Shown: in pieces, positions 14,311 through 19,049 of the stretch
Layout of the letters: each line of letters begins with the position of its first letter
Position numbering within the stretch: position 1 is the first letter of the stretch
Assembly: GCA_905193995.1 (NCBI GenBank)
Contig: CAJJQT010000008.1
Location: forward strand, 1-19,049
DNA from: an uncultured Porphyromonadaceae bacterium
GTDB taxonomy: Bacteria > Bacteroidota > Bacteroidia > Bacteroidales > Muribaculaceae
DNA: 19,049 nucleotides
Direction of reading: 5' to 3'
Translations under genes and position numbers: made by a program
Notes under the pieces: model-generated
Database searches by the model: none
Seen by the model: the letters and a program-made list of their open reading frames with translations, nothing else
Told to the model about the DNA's origin: nothing

Positions 14311-14964
14311 TCAGGGTATCTGACGGACGATACGGAACGAAGGAGCGCGGTAGACAAACGTCAGTACTCCGGCCGCGGCAAGCGTGACCACGAGATTTTC
14401 AGCGCGACGGCGCGAAATGGCAAGTTCCATGGCTATATCGAGAACGTCGAGCCCGTCGGGGCGGCTGTCGGCTAAAGCCAGCAGTCGCGAGGCTGTGTCG
14501 TCGAGCGACAGCGACAGCGGGGCATCGGCCTGCCAGGCGCGTACCATCAGCGGATGTGCCACAATATTTTCGTCGGCGACGCGGCAGTAGGCGCGCCATC
14601 GGCCGTCGGGCTCCTGAGCGCGGACAGGACGAACCGAGGCCCTGGCGATTGACGCCACTATGACAGTGACGCCGGTATCGTAACTGTAGGCCGCGAATTC
14701 GACCTGCTGCGGAGGATCGCAGTAGCGCCGGGCCGCCATTTCGACGACGTAGACGTCCTCCTCGTTGCGCACGCCGGCCACGGTGCCGTTGTCCTTGACG
14801 CCGATCAGCAGGCGGCCGCCGCCTGCGTTGGCGAACGCGGAGGTGGAACGGGCGATCTTGCGTCCGTCGGAAATGAGGAATTTGAAATCCTGCTGCTCAT
14901 GCTCGCCTGCAGCTATAAGCGAGGCGATGAAGCGACGTCCGGGCTTCACGTGCAGGTCTTTCAT
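14311..14964 (-). CDS. AlbA_2 (Schlafen-type) putative ATP-binding protein with winged helix
   Basis: This 217-residue protein starts at the ATG at 14964, 7 nt after the nucleosidase stop. The frame is open further upstream, but that part is antisense-like and overlaps the nucleosidase. The AlbA_2 domain covers about 20-130: EQQDFKF (23-29), AFANAGGG (43-50) and LIGVKDNG (53-60) match the family's core, and DVYVVEMAARR follows. The last 70 residues (DIAMELAISRRRAENLV, then TLAAAGVL) look like a winged helix. Families with this domain are often labelled ATP-dependent DNA helicase-like or transcriptional regulators, but biochemical roles are poorly known. A regulatory nucleic-acid-binding role is inferred. 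It is the last gene of the minus-strand unit. Confidence 0.85.
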   Translation of the reverse strand: MKDLHVKPGRRFIASLIAAGEHEQQDFKFLISDGRKIARSTSAFANAGGGRLLIGVKDNGTVAGVRNEEDVYVVEMAARRYCDPPQQVEFAAYSYDTGVTVIVASIARASVRPVRAQEPDGRWRAYCRVADENIVAHPLMVRAWQADAPLSLSLDDTASRLLALADSRPDGLDVLDIAMELAISRRRAENLVVTLAAAGVLTFVYRAPSFRIVRQIP

Positions 14965-14971
14965 AGGCTTG

Positions 14972-15637
14972 TCAGAGCAGTCGCAGCAGCTCGGTGAGCG
15001 TAGCGAAAGTGCGCTCGGGAGCATCGTTCCAGAAGTTGACGTACTGTGCGAAGTTATCGGCTTTGCCGGGTGTGTCGCTGATGACACGGATGGCTACAAA
15101 GGGCACTCCTTTCATATAGCATACCTGCGCTATGGCAGCCGACTCCATGTCGACGGCCACAGCATCGGGGTACATAGCGAGTATGTGCTCGACCTGGTCG
15201 GGACGGTCTACGAAAATGTCGCCCGACGCGAGCGTGCCGCGCAGGGCGCCCAGACGCTCCGGTATGTCGGAGGGCAGGGGACAGTCGAAGACCGGCGGAC
15301 AGCCGGCGGCCCGGCCGGGCTCGGTGTCGGGACCGCACCACACGTCGTGGTAGCCGATATGTTCAGGGATTACGACGTCGAGCACGTCGGCCGGCCCTGT
15401 ACCTCCCGCCACACCCGTATTGATCACCAGCGCGGGATGAAAGGTGTCGATGAGTGTCAGTGTCGAAACGGCGGCATTGACCTTACCGATGCCCGATCGC
15501 ACGGCCACGATCTCGCGGCCGGCGACTGTGCCGGTGTGGTAGGTGATGTCGTTGACGGTAACTGTGCGATGGTCGCTCAGCAGAGGCATGAGCAGGTCAA
15601 ATTCCTTACTCATCGCCACTATTATGGCTATTTTCAT
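14972..15637 (-). CDS. mtnN: 5'-methylthioadenosine/S-adenosylhomocysteine nucleosidase
   Basis: This 221-residue protein belongs to the PNP/UDP phosphorylase fold. VAMSKEFDLL (7-16) places Glu12 at the position of the catalytic-site Glu of E. coli MTAN. SGIGKVNAA (48-56), NTGVAGG (73-79) and AVDMESAAIA (161-170) follow, and Asp188 in RVISD is the expected general acid. The first acidic residue of the usual EME triad is Asp here. It hydrolyses MTA and SAH to adenine plus the thioribose compound, recycling the products of SAM-dependent reactions such as UbiE, encoded upstream in the same unit. The start overlaps the preceding gene's stop (ATGA). A futalosine-type nucleosidase is a less likely alternative. 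Confidence 0.92.
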   Translation of the reverse strand: MKIAIIVAMSKEFDLLMPLLSDHRTVTVNDITYHTGTVAGREIVAVRSGIGKVNAAVSTLTLIDTFHPALVINTGVAGGTGPADVLDVVIPEHIGYHDVWCGPDTEPGRAAGCPPVFDCPLPSDIPERLGALRGTLASGDIFVDRPDQVEHILAMYPDAVAVDMESAAIAQVCYMKGVPFVAIRVISDTPGKADNFAQYVNFWNDAPERTFATLTELLRLL

Positions 15638-16146
15638 TGTTCGGGTTCGGTCAGCAGGGGTTGTGTTACATAGGTGACGGTGACGGCCACGTCGAAAGGC
15701 GTGGCGTGGCTTGTATAGCGCGGCTTGGCCGAACGACGGTAATAGAACGAGGCGGAAGAGTCGAATGCAGGCACGTCGATGCGCCTCGATTCGCCGGCCG
15801 GAATCATGGCATCGACGGTATGCTGGCCGCGGTGGATCATGCGGCCGCTGAGGTCGGTATAGACCATGTCGAGGCCGACAGCCACCACAGGCCTCGAAGT
15901 GCGGTTATGGACAGTCATTGACTCGCGCATCGAACGGAGCGGCTTCTCGAAGCCGTCGACAGCGATGCTGTCGGCCGACGGAGCGGCCACGGTGTCGTAT
16001 TCGATGACGACGCGCGCCTGCGGCGTACGTGCCACTGTGCGGCGGCTCTGGTGCGGCGTGGCGCGCCGCATGTTCTGCGCCTGAAGCGGTGCCGCGCAGG
16101 ATGCGGCAGCTATGATTAAGGCAAGAAGCCGGAGAAAGTTTTTCAA
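15634..16146 (-). CDS. Small exported protein of unknown function, TTG start
   Basis: This 170-residue protein is read from a TTG at 16146. No ATG precedes the signal peptide in frame, and an in-frame TAA lies a few codons upstream. The next ATG (residue 26) would remove the signal peptide. Residues 1-24 (NFLRLLALIIAAASCAAPLQAQ) form a secretion signal. Either signal peptidase I cleaves after LQA, or the AASC sequence acts as a weak lipobox. The mature part begins Arg-rich, followed by a beta-rich region with ESMTVHNRTSRPVVAVGLD and IPAGESRRIDVPAF. This resembles small periplasmic Ig-like or FxLYD-type folds, but I cannot name the family. It overlaps the nucleosidase start by 4 nt. Confidence 0.72.
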   Translation of the reverse strand: MKNFLRLLALIIAAASCAAPLQAQNMRRATPHQSRRTVARTPQARVVIEYDTVAAPSADSIAVDGFEKPLRSMRESMTVHNRTSRPVVAVGLDMVYTDLSGRMIHRGQHTVDAMIPAGESRRIDVPAFDSSASFYYRRSAKPRYTSHATPFDVAVTVTYVTQPLLTEPEQ

Positions 16147-16174
16147 TTTATAATTAAAAATTTAAAATTAAGTC

Positions 16175-16663
16175 TCAGATTACTATCGTGCGTGGCGGTG
16201 CTCCGAGGCGCCGGGCGCCGTCGAGGCCGCTGCTGTCGCGATGCGGATCACTTACAGTGACGCGGAATAGGTACGGAAGCCATCGCCATAGCGATATGCG
16301 CCGCCCCTTCTGATAATAGGAGAAGATGATGGCGTCGGAGGTGCCGTCGGCAAATTCGATAGAAAAATCGACCTTACGGCCACCCGCACGGCGGTGACGT
16401 GGTGAGGGATCAGCCGAAAGGTGGCAGTCGTACCGGCCTGTGGCCGGAGCCGGACATGCGTAGCCGAGGACTGTACCCGGTGCAACCTTGAGATCGGGTG
16501 AATCGACCATCGTCACGCTGAAGCGCTCGTCGGCGCCCGGCGCGCGGGCTATCTCGATGACGGCACCGCCGCCGTTTACCGTCCACCGGCCTTCGATAGG
16601 GTCGGTGGCCGCGGCTGCCAGCGATGAGAGAGCCGCTACGACGAGGAGAGCGGGCCGGATCAT
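16175..16663 (-). CDS. Small exported protein of unknown function, possibly DUF2147-like
   Basis: This 162-residue protein starts at the ATG at 16663, whose A is also the last base of the preceding stop (TGATG). A longer version from 16744 would overlap the barrel gene and would bury the signal peptide, so it is rejected. Residues 1-20 (MIRPALLVVAALSSLAAAAT) are a signal peptide. DPIEGRWTVNGGGAVIEIA then opens a beta-rich domain that faintly resembles DUF2147 or lipocalin-like proteins. Two Cys (CPAPATGRYDC) could form a disulfide. The C-terminal part is unusually rich in Arg. Function is unknown; translational coupling to the barrel suggests an envelope partner. Confidence 0.7.
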   Translation of the reverse strand: MIRPALLVVAALSSLAAAATDPIEGRWTVNGGGAVIEIARAPGADERFSVTMVDSPDLKVAPGTVLGYACPAPATGRYDCHLSADPSPRHRRAGGRKVDFSIEFADGTSDAIIFSYYQKGRRISLWRWLPYLFRVTVSDPHRDSSGLDGARRLGAPPRTIVI

Positions 16664-18039
16664 CAGATCGAGGCGAATTTGTATGAGAAACCTATCGAGA
16701 AAATCTCCTTGACCTGAAGCTTGTGCCAGTTCTCGTCGGCGCACCGCGGCGTGTTGGTGTCATAGCGGGCGTGAACGTAGATCTGGGTCGACAGGAATCG
16801 GTTGACGTCGCACGAGAGCGTGTTTTCCCAATCGGCCTGGAACGAATCGTAGTCGGTGAAGGCGAAGACACGCGATGTGAAGCGTATATTGTAGCTGATC
16901 TTCCAGGCGAGCTTGAGCTCGGCGGTCGAACCGAAGCTGCTCTTTGTCTTGCGGCCGGCGTCGATGCCGTATGCGCCCGGGTCGATGCGCGAGTTGACAC
17001 AGGTGACCAGGTGATACGATACGGGAGCGATCGAGGCGTCGAAGGCGAAGGTCTTGGGCTTGTTCTCGTAGTTATATGTCATACCGACACCGGCTGTAAG
17101 TTCGCCGGGCGATAGGAATGCCGAGCGCAGGTCGTGAGTATTCGACTTATATGAATTCACTACCTGGGTCTTGAACTGACCGGTGAACGAGTAGTACCAC
17201 CGGTGGGCAGCCTTTATACCGAAGGTGGTGTTGAGCTGGAACACGTCCTCGGTGACGTTGTAGGCGTTGATGGTGTCGTCCGGCGCGTTGTTGATGCCGA
17301 GTTTGTATTGTGCGGTGGTCTCGAACAGCAGGTTGGGGTGGTAGGCCTGGTTGAGTTTGACGTTGTAGTAAATATGAAGCAGAGCATTGAGGTTGTTGTT
17401 GCCGCCCTGATACCAGTTGGGCGACACGTAAGCCTGCGAGAACTGCAGCGATGCCGAGAAAGTGCGCATCCAGTGGCGCTTCTTGACTTCCTGACCCGAT
17501 ATGGTAGGTGCGACAGGCTTCACGACATTGTCGTCGACAGTGATCGAGAAGTCGGCCGGGTTGACCGTGGCCTGGTACTGTTTGGGAGCCTCGGGCAGCG
17601 AGCTCAGATTGTAGAGTACCAGCTCCGGATGGTTCAGGAAAAGGCTGTAGCGCAGGTCGTGGACCTGACGGTCGAGCAGTTCATAGTCCTCGATCCACTC
17701 CATCCACGGGTCGCCGGATGTGAGATTCTCACCGATTTTCAGCGGATTGGCGAAGTGATAGGTATCATATACCTGCGGCATGAAGAACGAGCGCGGAAGG
17801 GGCAGGGGCAGGTCGAACGGATCGTATGCAGTGCCGTAGCTGTAGACCCGCAGCAGCGAGTCGCTCACCGATTCGGCGACCGCGTCGCCGTCCGACAGGG
17901 AGGGAACGGTCTTTGACACCACCGCGACCGGCGTGCGCGCGGTCTGTGTAACGGCACGCCGCTGTATCTGGGCTGCGGCGGGAACGGCAGCCGCAAGGGG
18001 GACAATCATCAGCAGGGAGAGAAGTACGGACTTTTTCAT
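16663..18039 (-). CDS. DUF3078 outer-membrane barrel protein
   Basis: This is a 458-residue exported protein. The signal peptide occupies 1-23 (ending PAAAQ), followed by a linker to about residue 185. A beta-barrel region follows, with FSASLQFSQAYVSPNWYQGG (194-213) carrying the NWxxGG signature typical of DUF3078. Many Tyr/Trp-bounded strands end in FSIGFSYKF. The family is widespread in Bacteroidetes and presumed to sit in the outer membrane; its cargo is unknown. The start overlaps the ubiE stop (ATGA) and its own stop overlaps the next start, so ubiE, this gene and the small exported protein are translationally linked. An envelope protein coupled to menaquinone synthesis is curious, but may reflect only genome compactness. 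Confidence 0.88.
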   Translation of the reverse strand: MKKSVLLSLLMIVPLAAAVPAAAQIQRRAVTQTARTPVAVVSKTVPSLSDGDAVAESVSDSLLRVYSYGTAYDPFDLPLPLPRSFFMPQVYDTYHFANPLKIGENLTSGDPWMEWIEDYELLDRQVHDLRYSLFLNHPELVLYNLSSLPEAPKQYQATVNPADFSITVDDNVVKPVAPTISGQEVKKRHWMRTFSASLQFSQAYVSPNWYQGGNNNLNALLHIYYNVKLNQAYHPNLLFETTAQYKLGINNAPDDTINAYNVTEDVFQLNTTFGIKAAHRWYYSFTGQFKTQVVNSYKSNTHDLRSAFLSPGELTAGVGMTYNYENKPKTFAFDASIAPVSYHLVTCVNSRIDPGAYGIDAGRKTKSSFGSTAELKLAWKISYNIRFTSRVFAFTDYDSFQADWENTLSCDVNRFLSTQIYVHARYDTNTPRCADENWHKLQVKEIFSIGFSYKFASI

Positions 18040-18824
18040 GACTTGTATGTTGATGGTTCGGGACTTTGTTTTTCGATAGAGGATTCTACGCCGGGGCGTC
18101 GGCCGGTGTAAATGGTGCAGACACCGAACGTGAGTGTGCGGAAAGCCGTGTCGGTGAAACCGGCGCCCCGCATGAGCTCAAGCATTGCATCGCCGCGGGG
18201 TACGGCGGCGATGCTCTCGGGCAGATAGGAGTAGGCACGGCGGTCGCGCGACACAAGGCGCCCCATGGCCGGAATCACGCCCCGGGTGTAGAGGTTGTAG
18301 AACGGACGCACCAGAGCCGATGCAGGTGTCGACAGCTCGATGACACACAGCAGTCCGCCCGGCCGCAGCATGTCCCGCATGGCGCGGTAGCCGGCCGCCA
18401 GATCGGCGAAATTGCGCACGCCGAAAGCAACCGTGACGGCGTCTGCGCCCCCGATCCCGGCGGGCGGGTTGAGGCAGTCGCCGGCAACGAGTTCCACGCG
18501 GCCGGCGAGTCCGGCAGCCGCTATCTTAGAGCGGCCGATGGCGATCATGCCCTCCGAGAGGTCGAGGCCGGTGATGGCAGCCCCGGGTATAGCCCGCGCC
18601 AGCGATATGGCGAAGTCGCCCGTACCGGTGGCTATGTCGATTATGCGCGCGGGGCGCCCGGCCGCCACAGTGGCGACGGCGCGGCGGCGCCAGCGGCGGT
18701 CCTGGCCCAGACTCATGGCACGGTTGAGGCGGTCGTAGGCCGGCGCGATGTTGTCGAACATCTCGCGCACCTGCTCCGTCTTGCCGCGGGTGTGGTCGTA
18801 GGGTGTGATCTCTTCGGGTCTCAT
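18036..18824 (-). CDS. ubiE: Demethylmenaquinone methyltransferase
   Basis: This 262-residue protein is of the UbiE/MenG class. FDNIAPAYDRLN at 23-34 is the family signature, DIATGTGDFA at 63-72 is the SAM-binding motif, and GLDLSEGMI follows near 86. VAFGVRNF and the C-terminal YSYLPES are further family features. It transfers a methyl group from SAM to demethylmenaquinone, the last step to menaquinone, the anaerobic quinone of Bacteroidales; no ubiquinone role is expected here. The last 15 residues, Ser/Pro-rich, extend past the usual end. It follows purC by 22 nt. In some Bacteroides I recall purC, ubiE and aroE in series; here no aroE follows. Confidence 0.94.
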   Translation of the reverse strand: MRPEEITPYDHTRGKTEQVREMFDNIAPAYDRLNRAMSLGQDRRWRRRAVATVAAGRPARIIDIATGTGDFAISLARAIPGAAITGLDLSEGMIAIGRSKIAAAGLAGRVELVAGDCLNPPAGIGGADAVTVAFGVRNFADLAAGYRAMRDMLRPGGLLCVIELSTPASALVRPFYNLYTRGVIPAMGRLVSRDRRAYSYLPESIAAVPRGDAMLELMRGAGFTDTAFRTLTFGVCTIYTGRRPGVESSIEKQSPEPSTYKS

Positions 18825-18846
18825 GCGGGGCTGCGTGACTGCAGGG

Positions 18847-19049
18847 TTATTTGCCGAGGGTGGCGAGGCAGTCGAGTACGTTTGTCTCGATGCGGCGGTT
18901 CAGTCGCGAACTGTCGGCGGGCACGAACTTGCGGCCTGTGACGTGCTCATAGAGCTCGATGTAGCGCTGCGAGATGGATTCGCAGATCTCGTCGGTCATT
19001 TCGGGCACTTTCTGGCCTTCTTTACCCTGGAAACCGTTCTCCATCAACC
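18847..19049 (-). CDS. purC: SAICAR synthetase C-terminus, start outside window
   Basis: Only the last 67 residues are present; the frame runs off the right edge. ENGFQGKEGQKVPEMTDE, then SISQRYIELYEHVTG and an ending with NVLDCLATLGK, match the C-terminus of the longer Bacteroidetes-type phosphoribosylaminoimidazole-succinocarboxamide synthase. The enzyme joins CAIR and aspartate in purine synthesis. The apparent start codons at the edge are internal residues. It is the most upstream visible gene of the minus-strand unit, and the promoter lies outside. Confidence 0.88.
   Translation of the reverse strand, partial: LMENGFQGKEGQKVPEMTDEICESISQRYIELYEHVTGRKFVPADSSRLNRRIETNVLDCLATLGK

Noticed and set aside
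14765..15673. 302-codon plus-strand frame across the AlbA_2 and nucleosidase genes
   Set aside because: It is antisense to two recognisable proteins and has erratic, Cys/His-rich composition typical of shadow frames.
18066..18941. 291-codon plus-strand frame antisense to ubiE
   Set aside because: UbiE motifs are complete on the minus strand; the opposite frame shows no family features.
1..19049. CRISPR array, insertion sequence, tRNA or rRNA genes
   Set aside because: I saw no regular direct repeats with spacers, no transposase, no cloverleaf sequence and no rRNA core motif.

Overview
The window looks like chromosomal DNA of a GC-rich member of the Bacteroidales, most plausibly Muribaculaceae or a close relative; the family is inferred from gene content and style, not proven. 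The signs are Bacteroidetes-type promoters (TTTG, about 18-20 nt, TAnnTTTG), weak or absent Shine-Dalgarno sequences, an RsmA with NYPYNIS, a DUF3078 barrel, a PerR-rubrerythrin pair, and a secreted nuclease with a tail like a type IX secretion signal. Coding DNA is GC-rich and intergenic DNA is very AT-rich.

Layout. (1) 1-3923, plus strand: the 3' part of a large TPR protein, coupled by an ATGA overlap to a plugless TonB-receptor-like outer-membrane barrel, then a strong terminator. (2) 3924-4764: the only long stretch without a clear protein gene. It holds two candidate small RNAs on the minus strand, each with its own -7 element and its own hairpin plus U-tract. It also holds a plus-strand period-9 repeat folded into nested hairpins ending in a terminator, and the promoter of the next operon. 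(3) 4765-9377, plus strand: a tight three-gene unit of secreted endonuclease I, GH3-family adenylating enzyme and alkaline phosphatase, closed by a strong terminator at a convergent junction. (4) 9457-10305, minus strand: an OmpA-like lipoprotein. (5) 10469-11471, plus strand: perR and rubrerythrin behind a consensus promoter, then a terminator. (6) 11662-14298, plus strand: rsmA, mgtE and a small membrane-anchored protein. (7) 14311-19049, minus strand, running in from beyond the right edge: purC (partial), ubiE, a DUF3078 barrel, two small exported proteins, an MTA/SAH nucleosidase and an AlbA_2 protein, mostly joined by 1-4 nt overlaps.

How they fit together. The nuclease and phosphatase suggest release of phosphate and nucleosides from extracellular nucleic acid; the GH3 enzyme between them has no obvious link to that. 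PerR and rubrerythrin form a peroxide defence unit typical of anaerobes. UbiE consumes S-adenosylmethionine in menaquinone synthesis, and the nucleosidase further along the same unit removes the S-adenosylhomocysteine produced. The most novel-looking part is the AT-rich region 4010-4650. There the larger minus-strand RNA candidate has a long closing helix whose G-U pairs make sense only on the minus strand.
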